17,951 nucleotides of DNA from the NCBI GenBank assembly GCA_902491535.1, contig CABUHS010000039.1, positions 1 through 17,951 of the forward strand, in the 5' to 3' direction. The DNA is from an uncultured Eubacteriales bacterium (GTDB lineage: Bacteria; Bacillota; Clostridia; Oscillospirales; CAG-272). Position 1 is the stretch's first letter. The number at the start of each line of letters is the position of its first letter. Both the position numbers and the translations under genes were made by a program. Positions 6,651-14,331 of the stretch are shown piece by piece. The notes beneath the pieces are model-generated. The model made no database searches and was not told where the DNA came from. It was given only the letters and a program-made list of their open reading frames with translations.

Positions 6651-6735
6651 CCGTTGTGTCGCTTTTTCAATTGTAACTTCATCGTGCCAACAGGATTGAT
6701 TGTGCAAACAATTAAAATATTATCACCGTTATAAA

Positions 6736-6960
6736 TCAAGGCTTGTCTTTATAATCGTTCGGAATCCCAAGTAAATAATTTGCAGAAATCTTAAAAAAAT
6801 TACAAAAGGCAATAATATCCTCTATACTCGGCTGATATTTACCACACTCAATATATGAAATTTTTCGCTGCGTCATATTTAATTCTTTTCCTAACTGTGT
6901 CTGATTTAAATTTGCATCCTCTCGCAGTCCGCGTATTTTATCACCAAAAGAAAGTTTCAA
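6736..6960 (-). CDS. XRE-family helix-turn-helix regulator
   Basis: This small cytoplasmic DNA-binding protein of about 75 residues is a single Cro/C1-type HTH domain. Visible are the first helix FGDKIRGLRE, the HTH core QTQLGKELNMTQRKISYIE with the recognition helix at MTQRKISYIE, the signature GKYQPSIEDI and the closing ISANYLLGI. I place the start at TTG 6960 because GGGTGA (6971-6966) lies 5 nt upstream; a GTG at 6969 would add three residues but has no ribosome site. It is transcribed away from the PAP2 gene, and operator-like repeats lie in the shared gap, so it probably represses that gene and perhaps itself. Composition is AT-rich relative to the flanking housekeeping genes, which fits acquisition with the cassette. 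There is no toxin-antitoxin partner. Confidence 0.85.
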   Translation of the reverse strand: MKLSFGDKIRGLREDANLNQTQLGKELNMTQRKISYIECGKYQPSIEDIIAFCNFFKISANYLLGIPNDYKDKP

Positions 6961-6986
6961 AAAAATCACCCGAAATTATTATATGA

Positions 6987-7032
6987 TAAACAGAAACTAT
7001 CTATTGACTTTTAGACAGAAAACGTCTATAAT
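6987..7032 (+). promoter_or_regulatory. PAP2 promoter with two operator-like repeats
   Basis: TTGACT (7004-7009), a 17-nt spacer and TATAAT (7027-7032) form a good plus-strand promoter. Two related sites 25 bp apart read ACAGAAACTATCTAT (6990-7004) and ACAGAAAACGTCTAT (7015-7029), identical at 12 of 15 positions. The second is part of the dyad TAGAC-N7-GTCTA (7012-7028) between the -35 and -10 boxes. The placement suits repression by the adjacent XRE protein. A minus-strand TATAAT (6983-6978) is also present but is very close to the XRE start. Confidence 0.65.
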
Positions 7033-7111
7033 AAAATAAACGTTCACACTTATGTCATCTAATAACATTAGTTTTCATTGTGAATGTATATTTATATTGG
7101 GGTGTAATAAT

Positions 7112-8089
7112 ATGGAAATTGAATATTTATTATTTCTTGACAATTTAAGAAATTCTGCCGGTCATTTTTTTAATTCTGCCATAGGCTTTTTATCCGGCAT
7201 CGGTACTGAAAGATACTGTATTCTTATAACTGCATTTATTTATTGGTGTCTTAATAAAAAATATGGAATACTGACTCTTTTGACATTTGGTGTTACAGGC
7301 TTTTTTAATAGCCTTTTAAAACTGACCTTTTGTGTTTACCGTCCCTACTTAATCGATGAACGTCTTTCCCATCTTCCTAAATCAACTGGCTATTCTTTTC
7401 CAAGTGGACACGCAAGCAATGCTGCAGGATATTTAATACCAATAGGAAAATGTTATTATAAAACAAAAATAATACCCATATTATCGGCTATTGGCATAAT
7501 AACCGTTTGTTTTTCCAGAAACTATTTAGGAGTTCACACCTTGCGTGATGTGGTTGCCGGGGTTGGTTTGGGGGGACTTTGTTTTATAGTGACTAACGCA
7601 ATTTTAAAATGGAGTGAAAAAGGTTCAAACAGAGATTTAATAGTTATCGCCCTTACAGTATTATTATCAATATGTGCTGTTATTTTTATAAATTATAAGT
7701 CTTACCCTGTTGATTGTGATGAAACGGGAAAATTACTCGTTGACCCTTATAAAAGTTTTGGCGGCATATATAATTCAATTGGCTTAATTCTTGGGGTAAT
7801 TATCGGTTCTGCAATCGAAAAAAGGTTTATAAAATTTGATGTGCCTAATAAAATTACTTGTAAAATAATCTACTACATAATAGGGATGTTATCGCTGAAA
7901 GGCATAGAACATATATTAAAAAATTATATTGATTTACACGAAATTGTAGACTATTTTATGTTAATGATTTTTATAACCGTTCTTTTCCCGATTTTTATTA
8001 AATTTTTCGCCAAAATTATAAAACCGATTATTAAAAACCTAAAAAAGCCGGTCTATAGGTACACCGACCAAAAGGAAAACATCACTTAA
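7112..8089 (+). CDS. PAP2-family membrane phosphatase
   Basis: This 325-residue polytopic membrane protein has the full PAP2 (type 2 phosphatidic acid phosphatase) signature: KLTFCVYRP (K-x6-RP), FPSGHAS and SRNYLGVHTLRDV (SR-x5-H-x3-D). The His residues are the nucleophile and acid/base. Hydrophobic segments flank the motifs, and three or four more follow in the C-terminal half, so it is longer than minimal BcrC-type enzymes. Likely substrates are lipid phosphates or pyrophosphates such as undecaprenyl pyrophosphate; the sequence does not decide. I start at ATG 7112 because GGGGTG (7099-7104) sits 7 nt upstream, while an in-frame ATG at 7052 has no ribosome site and would add 20 atypical residues. 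Coding is AT-rich with many TTA/ATA codons, unlike the neighbouring operons. Its last codons lie inside the right direct repeat. Confidence 0.92.
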   Translation: MEIEYLLFLDNLRNSAGHFFNSAIGFLSGIGTERYCILITAFIYWCLNKKYGILTLLTFGVTGFFNSLLKLTFCVYRPYLIDERLSHLPKSTGYSFPSGHASNAAGYLIPIGKCYYKTKIIPILSAIGIITVCFSRNYLGVHTLRDVVAGVGLGGLCFIVTNAILKWSEKGSNRDLIVIALTVLLSICAVIFINYKSYPVDCDETGKLLVDPYKSFGGIYNSIGLILGVIIGSAIEKRFIKFDVPNKITCKIIYYIIGMLSLKGIEHILKNYIDLHEIVDYFMLMIFITVLFPIFIKFFAKIIKPIIKNLKKPVYRYTDQKENIT

Positions 8090-8226
8090 TATGAAGTATA
8101 AAATAAAACTTTTGTCCATATAATCAGTGAGCATCGGATTTTGAAACATAAATCCGATATTTTTATTTTCGGGCAGAAAAAAAGGAAGTAGAAACTATAA
8201 ATTTCCACTTCCTTACGTAGGCACTT
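8064..8226 (+). repeat. right copy of the ~160 bp imperfect direct repeat
   Basis: This copy matches 6493-6650 in order and orientation. It begins within the last eight codons of the PAP2 gene, includes that gene's terminator and ends with a long AAGGAAGTAGAAA/TTTCCACTTCCTT stem (about 8183-8215). With the left copy it brackets the XRE-PAP2 cassette. Confidence 0.7.
8133..8170 (+). terminator. terminator of the PAP2 gene
   Basis: ATCGGATTT (8133-8141) and AAATCCGAT (8150-8158) form a perfect 9-bp stem with an 8-nt loop, followed by ATTTTTATTTT. It lies 44 bp after the stop codon. Confidence 0.85.
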
Positions 8227-8272
8227 TCTTGCCTGTCTTTTTTATAAGCCTAAGCCGCAGCGAATTTCAGAA

Positions 8273-8832
8273 TCAATCCGTGCAGAGTAATTCATAATAA
8301 CCGGATTTTACCTCAAGAGCCACCTTATCTGCATCGGTACGCGGCAGCTCGATAAAGCTGTTTGTTATCGCGGGAACACTGCCGTCTATCGCTCCGCGTC
8401 CGTAACGCTTTTCCATAATGACAGTCAAAGTATCTCGCGCAGCTTTGAATCATTATAAATCGGATCGCACATATCTTCATCCGGAGTTGATACTACAGCT
8501 ATAGTATGATTTGTAAAATATTCTTCATTGTAGGCCGAATAAATACCGTCAGATTTTTTAAGTGAAACAGCTTCTAAGCTCTCTCTGAAGTTCTCTTAAT
8601 TATCGGAAAGAGCAAAATTATTTTTGGATATCAGATTTTCAAATGCTTCATTGTCGAACGGATGCTCTGCGTCAAGCTTTTCGGCTATTCCCGAAGCTCT
8701 TCGGCCGAATTTATCACAGTAAGGACATGACTGCTGTCCATTTTGTTTACTACATCATAACTCTGCATTGTATAAAGTGTTGTCCTTTGCAAAAATTCCG
8801 ATATTAACCGACGAAAACAGCAACATAAACAT
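8273..8832 (-). pseudogene. decayed, dockerin-less paralogue of the 9280-10476 protein
   Basis: Read on the minus strand, the end translates as DTLTVIMEK...AITNSFIELPRTDADKVALE...YYELLCTD-stop. This matches the intact protein's DVLTVIMEN...AIANSFIELPRTDAEKVALE...YYRLLCMND-stop. Earlier segments TVINSAEEL, EKLDAEHPFDN and SDGIYSAYNEEYF match TVINSVEEL, EKRDAEYPFDN and FDGIYEKYNAEFF. At 8832 an ATG opens a signal-peptide-like stretch (MLLFSSVNIGIFAKD, compare LLSAANIGITAAGD) that passes almost directly into this domain, so the ancestor was a secreted protein of about 180 residues without a dockerin. At least four lesions break it: a frame change near 8757, a 1-nt loss plus TAG near 8685-8690, TAA at 8598-8596, and a 1-nt loss near 8434-8440. 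It is almost certainly non-functional. Confidence 0.92.
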
Positions 8833-8970
8833 TAAAAGTCATTTGGAAATGCCACAAAAGTTATAAATAGGGATACTGTATTTTAACTGATATTCAATAA
8901 CAGATTGGTTTGAATATGAAGAAAAAATATGATATTTTGCCGATAGCTATTAACTGTATTAAGTTTACCG

Positions 8971-9118
8971 TATTATGAATAACAAGTTAAGCAATTTTAC
9001 AAAAAATTACTAAAAAAACAGACTTTGGCTTGCCTTTTTGACGGTTCTGCTTATATGGAAATTACTCAACTGATAAGTTAAAAATATTTAAAAATTGCTT
9101 GACTTGTTGTTCAAAACA
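8971..9118. repeat. inverted duplication of a promoter region
   Basis: Arms 8971-8998 (read on the minus strand) and 9091-9118 (plus strand) are 28 nt long and agree at 24 positions, centred on AAAATTGCTT-R-ACTTGTT. The right arm carries the -35 box of the dockerin gene. The left arm carries TTAACT (8990-8985), with TAAACT 17 nt further on (8967-8962), for the pseudogene. Beyond the arms both leaders share a GGCAAAAT block, so homology extends outward. The rest of the gene-free stretch 8833-9279 is AT-rich and shows no further gene. Confidence 0.75.
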
Positions 9119-9127
9119 TGCTACTAT
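9099..9127 (+). promoter_or_regulatory. promoter of the dockerin protein gene
   Basis: TTGACT (9099-9104), a 17-nt spacer and TACTAT (9122-9127) are seen. The leader to the ATG at 9280 is about 145 nt and contains the hairpin AACAGC-aat-GCTGTT (9231-9245) shortly before the ribosome site. Confidence 0.65.
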
Positions 9128-9279
9128 CTAAATGGATTATATATTGTTATTATCAAATATGGCAAAATTTTATAGTTGTTTTGCATTGAGATCTGCAGTG
9201 TTTTTAATGTACGGTTCGTATTATGTATTAAACAGCAATGCTGTTATTATAAAATGCTTTGAAAGCGGGGAAATATGAT

Positions 9280-10476
9280 ATGAAAAAGGTATCGAAAAAA
9301 ATATCGGCCGGAGCTTTAATTCTTGCGGCACTTTTGTCAGCGGCTAATATCGGTATTACTGCTGCCGGAGACAAAGGCATAGGTGCAGATTGTTTTTACG
9401 GAATGAGGGGACTTGACACGGATGTGGAAGAACCCGTAATAGAACCGTTTCCGCTTGAAAGCGGCAGAGGTGCGCGCGGGCTGAATGCGACTGTAGAGCT
9501 TTACTCCGATGCTGAAAAGACCGTTCCTCTTAAAGGAGATATGCCTGCCGACAGCTATGTGTACTATACTGTTAAGGCAAAGGACGGTTACATTTGCCGC
9601 AGATTTGTTATTACTGCGGATTACGTTGACGATGAAAAGTTTATGCTCGGCGATAGAGTATTTGCCGCATATGCTGAGACATATCTGATGGGTGACGTGA
9701 CGAACGACAGAGTCGTCAATGCAGAGGATCTTGTACGCCTTATGAAATGTCTTGCAGACAAACACCACAATCAGTTCCTGTTTGAAGTAGAATGGCCGTG
9801 CGCCGATACAAACATGGATAATAAGGTTGATTCAAAGGATCTTGTCAGAACCATGCGTATCGTAGCGGGTGATAAGGTAGAATCGCCTGCGTGCAAGTCT
9901 GCGGCTGCCGCTGTGGAATCGTCGGAAACACGTCTTGATACCTTCCAGAAGAGTGATGTTATATGGGATATTGATGATAGAAATACAGGATTTACGGTAA
10001 TAAATTCTGTCGAGGAGCTTCGCGCATGGGCAGAAAAGCGCGACGCAGAGTATCCGTTTGATAATACTCCGGTGGAAGAGCTGATAGAAAGCTTAGACAG
10101 AGACTATATTCATTTTAATGTTCCGGGCGGAAAAGATGCGGTTTTTCAGGAGATGAGAGATTATTTTGCGTCCATGGCGCTTGATAGCTTTGACGGTATT
10201 TACGAAAAGTATAACGCTGAATTTTTTGAGCAGCATACGCTTGTGATAGTATCGACGCCTGAATTGCACAATGTTTTTGCACCTCTTTATATTGATTCTG
10301 AAATGCGCGGAGATGTTCTTACCGTTATTATGGAGAATCATCCGGTCAGCGGAGTGATACCTGACTGTGTTCCAGCGATAGCAAACAGCTTTATTGAGCT
10401 GCCGCGTACCGACGCTGAAAAAGTGGCTCTTGAGGTAAAACCCGATTATTATCGGCTGCTCTGCATGAATGACTGA
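9280..10476 (+). CDS. secreted protein with internal type I dockerin
   Basis: This 398-residue exported protein starts with a basic MKKVSKK, a hydrophobic core at about 9-25 and an Ala-rich cleavage region near 27-30. A short N-terminal beta-type domain (about 65-125) is followed by a dockerin at about 137-197. Its two calcium loops are GDVTNDRVVNAEDLV and ADTNMDNKVDSKDLV, each followed by a helix (LMKCLADK; RTMRIVAGDK). Dockerins bind cohesins in cellulosomes, and here the module is internal rather than terminal. The C-terminal 160 residues (from TVINSVEEL) form a domain also present in the adjacent pseudogene. Its pattern (EEL helix, then F..HTLVIVS, then LTVIME, then IELPR) loosely recalls PrcB-like domains, which is only a guess. 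No glycosidase or peptidase active site is evident. The start is ATG 9280, chosen for GGGGA (9267-9271) 8 nt upstream, not the in-frame TTG at 9259. Confidence 0.85.
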   Translation: MKKVSKKISAGALILAALLSAANIGITAAGDKGIGADCFYGMRGLDTDVEEPVIEPFPLESGRGARGLNATVELYSDAEKTVPLKGDMPADSYVYYTVKAKDGYICRRFVITADYVDDEKFMLGDRVFAAYAETYLMGDVTNDRVVNAEDLVRLMKCLADKHHNQFLFEVEWPCADTNMDNKVDSKDLVRTMRIVAGDKVESPACKSAAAAVESSETRLDTFQKSDVIWDIDDRNTGFTVINSVEELRAWAEKRDAEYPFDNTPVEELIESLDRDYIHFNVPGGKDAVFQEMRDYFASMALDSFDGIYEKYNAEFFEQHTLVIVSTPELHNVFAPLYIDSEMRGDVLTVIMENHPVSGVIPDCVPAIANSFIELPRTDAEKVALEVKPDYYRLLCMND

Positions 10477-10563
10477 TCGGCTCGGCCGGATGCAGAAGCA
10501 CGCGGCTGTTTCTGAAAATACGGCAGGCTTCGCTGAATTATAAATAAGAACCCGTCCTACCGA

Positions 10564-10580
10564 CGCAATCAAAGATTGCG
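10564..10580. repeat. hairpin in a short intergenic repeat
   Basis: CGCAATC (10564-10570), a 3-nt loop and GATTGCG (10574-10580) form a hairpin inside a GC-richer stretch with partly pairing flanks (TACC before, GGGTA after). It lies between the dockerin gene stop and the strong terminator. Confidence 0.4.
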
Positions 10581-10613
10581 GGAGGGTATCCCGGAATCTT
10601 GTTGTTTCACAAT

Positions 10614-10650
10614 AAAGCAGTATGCCCGGAGATCCGGGCATACTGCTTTA
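10614..10650. terminator. strong bidirectional terminator between dockerin gene and niaR
   Basis: AAAGCAGTATGCCCGGA (10614-10630) and TCCGGGCATACTGCTTT (10633-10649) form a perfect 17-bp inverted repeat with A-rich and T-rich ends. It separates the convergent plus-strand dockerin gene and minus-strand nad operon. Confidence 0.88.
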
Positions 10651-10730
10651 TCATTTATGCATATTATAAAATGCTGCTGTCAGCTGTGACGGCAGTGCCG
10701 ACGGTAAGCGGATTTGTTCCCTGCCGCCTG

Positions 10731-11243
10731 CTATATCTCCGGAGCAAGGTAATGCCTTTCTTTGAGTGCAGCTTCTATGCGGTCAAGAATATCCTCCGAT
10801 TCGGCTCTTACCGTATGATAGTGATAGCCTCCGGTAATATTCATAAGCTCGGTCGACTTACCGCTCCGAACGCCCTCTATAAACTGCTGTACGCCGAGCT
10901 TTGAAAAGATATTAAGTTTTGCTTCGACTCTGCCGTATACCTTGTGCCATACAAAAACATCGGCAACCGTTCCGCCGAGACTGACGATCAGGTCGAGTTC
11001 GTCTTCTGTCTGCTCAGACGTATGTCTGACCTTGAAAACTCTTTCGGCGAGCGGAGCTACCTGTATGACATATCCTCTGTGCGTTGCGAGAATATCGTAT
11101 CCGGAAGCTTTAAGCAGCGAAATATCCTGAACTATGATCTGTCTTGATACCCCGAAACGCTCGGAAAGCGCTCCTCCCGGTATAGGCTTCTGTTCTGACA
11201 TCAGAAGATTTACTATCTCTTTTCTTCTGTTGGCTGCCTTCAT
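10731..11243 (-). CDS. niaR: nicotinate-responsive repressor NiaR
   Basis: This 170-residue regulator of NAD synthesis has a winged-helix N-terminus (about 1-60; recognition region GVSRQIIVQDISLLKASGY) and a C-terminal 3H domain. The 3H metal-site residues are His74 and Glu82 (RHTSEQTEDEL) and His141 and His143 (GGYHYHTV). Their spacing matches the metal ligands of the Thermotoga NiaR structure as I recall them; a further conserved His is at 100 (FVWHKVYG). Family members bind nicotinate as co-repressor and shut off NAD biosynthesis or niacin uptake genes. It is the last gene of the nadA-nadB-nadC-niaR operon, 16 bp after nadC, with GAGGTG before its ATG. The operon therefore encodes its own repressor, and the palindrome over the nadA promoter is the likely operator. 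Confidence 0.95.
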   Translation of the reverse strand: MKAANRRKEIVNLLMSEQKPIPGGALSERFGVSRQIIVQDISLLKASGYDILATHRGYVIQVAPLAERVFKVRHTSEQTEDELDLIVSLGGTVADVFVWHKVYGRVEAKLNIFSKLGVQQFIEGVRSGKSTELMNITGGYHYHTVRAESEDILDRIEAALKERHYLAPEI

Positions 11244-11259
11244 AATTCACCTCATTATA

Positions 11260-12111
11260 TTATACGGCGTGAAGATTTTTAAGCGAAAGATCGAGGATAG
11301 GCGACGAATGGGTGAGCGCGCCGCTTGAAATATAGTCGACTCCGATATCTGTGAGCATGGCGATATTTTCTTTTGTGACATTGCCGCTGCATTCGGTCTG
11401 TGCTTTTCCGGCAGTCAGCTTTACCGCTTCCTTCATTTCATCTGCACTCATATTGTCAAGCATTATAATGTCTGCGCCCGCTTCAAGGGCTTCTTTCAGC
11501 ATGTCGAGATTTTCCACCTCTACCTCGATCTTGCGGACAAAAGGAGCATATTCCTTAGCCATCCTTACAGCTTCTTTTACGCCGCCTGCCGCGCCTATGT
11601 GGTTATCCTTGAGCAGAATACCGTCGCTCAGATTGTATCTGTGGTTGTATCCTCCGCCGACCTTTACTGCGTATTTTTCAAAAACACGCATGTTAGGCGT
11701 TGTCTTTCTTGTGTCAAGGAGCTTTGTTTTTGTTCCTTTCAGAAGATCTGCGACCGCACGGGTATATGTTGCGATACCGCTCATACGCTGGAGAAAGTTC
11801 AGCGCTGTGCGTTCACCGGAAAGCAGAACGCGGATATCTCCGCGTACCGTGCCGAGCTTTTCACCTTTTTTGACGCTGTCGCCGTCGGAGCAGGTAAATG
11901 TAACGGAGGTGTTTTCGTCCAAAAGCTCAAATACCCTCTTGAAAACGCCGAGTCCGGCAATTATACCGTCCTCTTTGCATATCAGCTCAACTTCTCCGGG
12001 ACGGAATTCCGGCATGACCGAATTTGTAGTTATGTCTTCGCTTGTTATATCCTCTTTAAGCGCGCTGAGAATAAGATCGTCGGCGCATAGCTTCATAGTA
12101 ATATTATTCAT
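11260..12111 (-). CDS. nadC: nicotinate-nucleotide diphosphorylase (quinolinate phosphoribosyltransferase)
   Basis: This 283-residue cytoplasmic enzyme converts quinolinate and PRPP to nicotinate mononucleotide, CO2 and pyrophosphate. It is the step that joins the de novo branch to the common NAD pathway. Family landmarks are present and in order: ERTALNFLQRMSG (100-112), DTRKTTPN (133-140), the substrate loop GGGYNHRYNLSDGILLKDNH (152-171), EVEVENL with the conserved Glu pair (about 196-202), MLDNMS (207-212) and the phosphate-binding ISSGALTHS near 261-269. Length is typical. Its ATG overlaps the end of nadB by 8 bp (ATGAATAA), indicating translational coupling. Nothing is missing or unusual. 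Confidence 0.97.
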   Translation of the reverse strand: MNNITMKLCADDLILSALKEDITSEDITTNSVMPEFRPGEVELICKEDGIIAGLGVFKRVFELLDENTSVTFTCSDGDSVKKGEKLGTVRGDIRVLLSGERTALNFLQRMSGIATYTRAVADLLKGTKTKLLDTRKTTPNMRVFEKYAVKVGGGYNHRYNLSDGILLKDNHIGAAGGVKEAVRMAKEYAPFVRKIEVEVENLDMLKEALEAGADIIMLDNMSADEMKEAVKLTAGKAQTECSGNVTKENIAMLTDIGVDYISSGALTHSSPILDLSLKNLHAV

Positions 12112-13378
12112 GGCTCTGTTTCTCCTTTTCTATTGCGTCAAGAACCGATTTTTTGTATTTTTCCTGATATCCGTTATAATATTCCGCACCGGGAACAGTC
12201 CCAAAGCGCGGCGCAAGCTCGGTATATCCGCTCATAATATTATTTGCGGCACGGCGCGCGAAAACAAGACTTTCAAGCAGTGAGTTGCTTGCAAGGCGGT
12301 TTCTGCCGTGTACACCGTTGCATGCAGTTTCTCCGACCGCATACAGACGCTCCGCGGATGTTTTGCTGTAGCTGTCAACGTCGATACCGCCCATGAAATA
12401 GTGCTGCGACGGCACGACGGGAATGCTTTCCTTTGTTATATCGTAGCCCTCTTCAAGACAGTGGCTGTATATATGTTTGAAATGTGTTTTTATTACATCT
12501 TCCGGAATCGGAGCGAGGGACAGCCATACATGCTCCGAGCCTTCTTTCTTCATTTCTTCAAAGATAGCGTTTGCCACTACGTCTCTCGGCAACAGCTCAT
12601 CGACAAAGCGCTCGCCGCGCGAATTGAGAAGCAGCGCGCCTTCGCCGCGCACCGATTCGGAGATGAGAAAGGCTCTGCCTTCTTTTTTGGTATAAAGCGA
12701 GGTGGGATGTATCTGAATGTAGTCTATGTGACTGAGCTTTATACCGTATTTCAGCGCAAGCGCAAGAGAATCTCCGGTAAGATGTCTGTAGTTTGTGGAA
12801 TGTTTGAAAAGACCTCCGACGCCGCCCGTCGCAAGGACGGTATAGTCAGCGCTTACCGCGGTGAAGCTGCCGCTTGGATCATGGCCAATAATGCCTCCGC
12901 ACACGCCGTCTTTGAATATAAGATCGGTCATCGTAAAATTTTCGATAAGGGTGATGTTTTTTCTCAGTTTTACCGCGCTCAGCAGGTGTGAGGTTATCTC
13001 TTTTCCTGTCTCATCCTCATGGAACAGTATACGCGATTCAGAATGTGCGCCTTCGCGCGCATAGGCAAATTCATCTCCGTTTTTTTCAAAGCGTACTCCG
13101 AAGGAGATCAGATCATTTATAACGCCGCGCGATGAACGTATCATTATATCGACCGATTCGGGGTTGTTTTCATAGTGTCCTGCGCGCATGGTGTCTTCAT
13201 AAAAGGAATCGTAAGCATCGTCGCAGCGCAGCACGCATATCCCGCCTTGCGCAAGGTAGGAATCGCTTTTTTCGGCATCGCTTTTTGTGACGATAACGAT
13301 GTTTTTTTCTTCGGGCAGATTCAGCGCGCAGTAAAGGCCTGCAACGCCGCATCCGACTATAACAATATCAGTATTCAT
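12104..13378 (-). CDS. nadB: L-aspartate oxidase (short form)
   Basis: This FAD enzyme oxidises L-aspartate to iminoaspartate, the first step of quinolinate synthesis. The dinucleotide-binding start DIVIVGCGVAGLYCALNL, SYLAQGGICV, the active-site segment IDYIQIHPTSLY, the REGAHSESRILF region, RGEGALLLNSRGERF and the late FAD motif GRNRLASNSLLESLVF are all present. At 424 residues it ends soon after the flavin motif, about 100 residues shorter than the Escherichia coli and Bacillus enzymes. It lacks most of the C-terminal helical domain. The stop overlaps nadC and no downstream remnant is visible, so the short form seems native. I use ATG 13378, 4 bp after the nadA stop; an in-frame TTG at 13393 would overlap nadA. 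The ribosome site is weak, which suggests coupling to nadA translation. Confidence 0.94.
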   Translation of the reverse strand: MNTDIVIVGCGVAGLYCALNLPEEKNIVIVTKSDAEKSDSYLAQGGICVLRCDDAYDSFYEDTMRAGHYENNPESVDIMIRSSRGVINDLISFGVRFEKNGDEFAYAREGAHSESRILFHEDETGKEITSHLLSAVKLRKNITLIENFTMTDLIFKDGVCGGIIGHDPSGSFTAVSADYTVLATGGVGGLFKHSTNYRHLTGDSLALALKYGIKLSHIDYIQIHPTSLYTKKEGRAFLISESVRGEGALLLNSRGERFVDELLPRDVVANAIFEEMKKEGSEHVWLSLAPIPEDVIKTHFKHIYSHCLEEGYDITKESIPVVPSQHYFMGGIDVDSYSKTSAERLYAVGETACNGVHGRNRLASNSLLESLVFARRAANNIMSGYTELAPRFGTVPGAEYYNGYQEKYKKSVLDAIEKEKQSHE

Positions 13379-13382
13379 AATT

Positions 13383-14282
13383 TTATTTTGCAAGCTCCAG
13401 CATTTTTTCGAGCGGGATCATGGCTTTGCGGCGCGTATCCTCGCTGATTTCGACGGTATTATTTTCATTTTTCAGGACGCTCAGAACGTTCTCGAGCGTG
13501 TTCAGCTTCATGTCGGGGCAGCAGGGATGCGGATTCGGGAAACGGAATTTTTTGTCGGGATTGTCTGACAGAAGCTTGTACAGAACGCCGTCCTCAGTGC
13601 ATACAATAAAATCGCGGTGTTCCGAGCTTCCCGCATAGTTTATTATCTCCGCCGTGCTTCCGATATAGTCTGACAGCTCAAGTACTTCTTGCGCACATTC
13701 GGGATGAGAAAGCACCTGTGCGTCCGGATATTTGTCTTTTTCGGCGCGTACCTGAGCCGCAGAGATCGACGCATGAATAGGGCAGCAGCCGTCATTCAGG
13801 ATAATATTTTTTTCAGGTATCTGCTCGGCGACATAGCTTCCGAGATTTTTGTCGGGAATAAAGAAAATATTTTTGTTCGGGAGTGCTTTTACGATCTTTA
13901 CGGCGTTTGACGATGTTACGCAGACGTCGCTCATGCACTTAAGCTCTGCGGTGGAATTGATATAGCATACGACTGCGAGATCGTCGTATTTTCTTCGCAT
14001 CTCTTCTATAGTTTTCGGATCTGCCATATGTGCCATCGGGCAGTCCGCGGTCATATCTGGCATAAGGACTTTTTTGCCGGGACACAGTATCTTGGCGCTC
14101 TCGCCCATAAACGATACGCCGCAGAATACGATGATATCGGCGGTACTCTGCTTTGCGATCTTGGCGAGATAAAAGGAATCGCCGACATAGTCAGCGATCT
14201 CCTGAATGTCGTCCGGAGTATAGTAATGGGCAAGAATAACTGCGTTCTTTGCCTTTTTTAATTGTTCGATCTGATTTTTCAT
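13383..14282 (-). CDS. nadA: quinolinate synthase
   Basis: This 299-residue [4Fe-4S] enzyme condenses iminoaspartate with dihydroxyacetone phosphate to quinolinate. The N-terminal AVILAHYYTPDDIQEIADYVGDS motif region is canonical (about 14-36). Cluster cysteines expected at three positions are met by Cys81 (DCPMAH), Cys166/167 (GCCPIH) and Cys254/255 (PHPCCPDMK). Doubled Cys at the last two sites leaves the exact ligand open. Phosphate and substrate motifs such as CYINSTAELK and VTSSNAV are present. The start is ATG 14282, supported by GGAAAGG (14294-14288) and by a promoter whose -10 box is 50 bp upstream. The open frame continues upstream to 14402, but that part would lie across the promoter. 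It is the first gene of the operon and feeds nadC through NadB/NadA channelled chemistry. Confidence 0.96.
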   Translation of the reverse strand: MKNQIEQLKKAKNAVILAHYYTPDDIQEIADYVGDSFYLAKIAKQSTADIIVFCGVSFMGESAKILCPGKKVLMPDMTADCPMAHMADPKTIEEMRRKYDDLAVVCYINSTAELKCMSDVCVTSSNAVKIVKALPNKNIFFIPDKNLGSYVAEQIPEKNIILNDGCCPIHASISAAQVRAEKDKYPDAQVLSHPECAQEVLELSDYIGSTAEIINYAGSSEHRDFIVCTEDGVLYKLLSDNPDKKFRFPNPHPCCPDMKLNTLENVLSVLKNENNTVEISEDTRRKAMIPLEKMLELAK

Positions 14283-14331
14283 AGTTACCTTTCCTTGCGG
14301 GCCGCTTCTGTTTCGTAACACGGCCTTGCAT

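Noticed and set aside
6736..8089. XRE gene and PAP2 gene as a toxin-antitoxin or phage-defence pair
   Set aside because: The PAP2 protein carries a complete lipid phosphatase motif and normal membrane layout. The XRE protein is a bare HTH domain. Nothing indicates toxicity or nucleic-acid targeting.
11351..12283. Plus-strand frames over nadC, nadB and clpC
   Set aside because: They are antisense shadows, Ser/Phe-rich and without ribosome sites, lying opposite genes with full family signatures.
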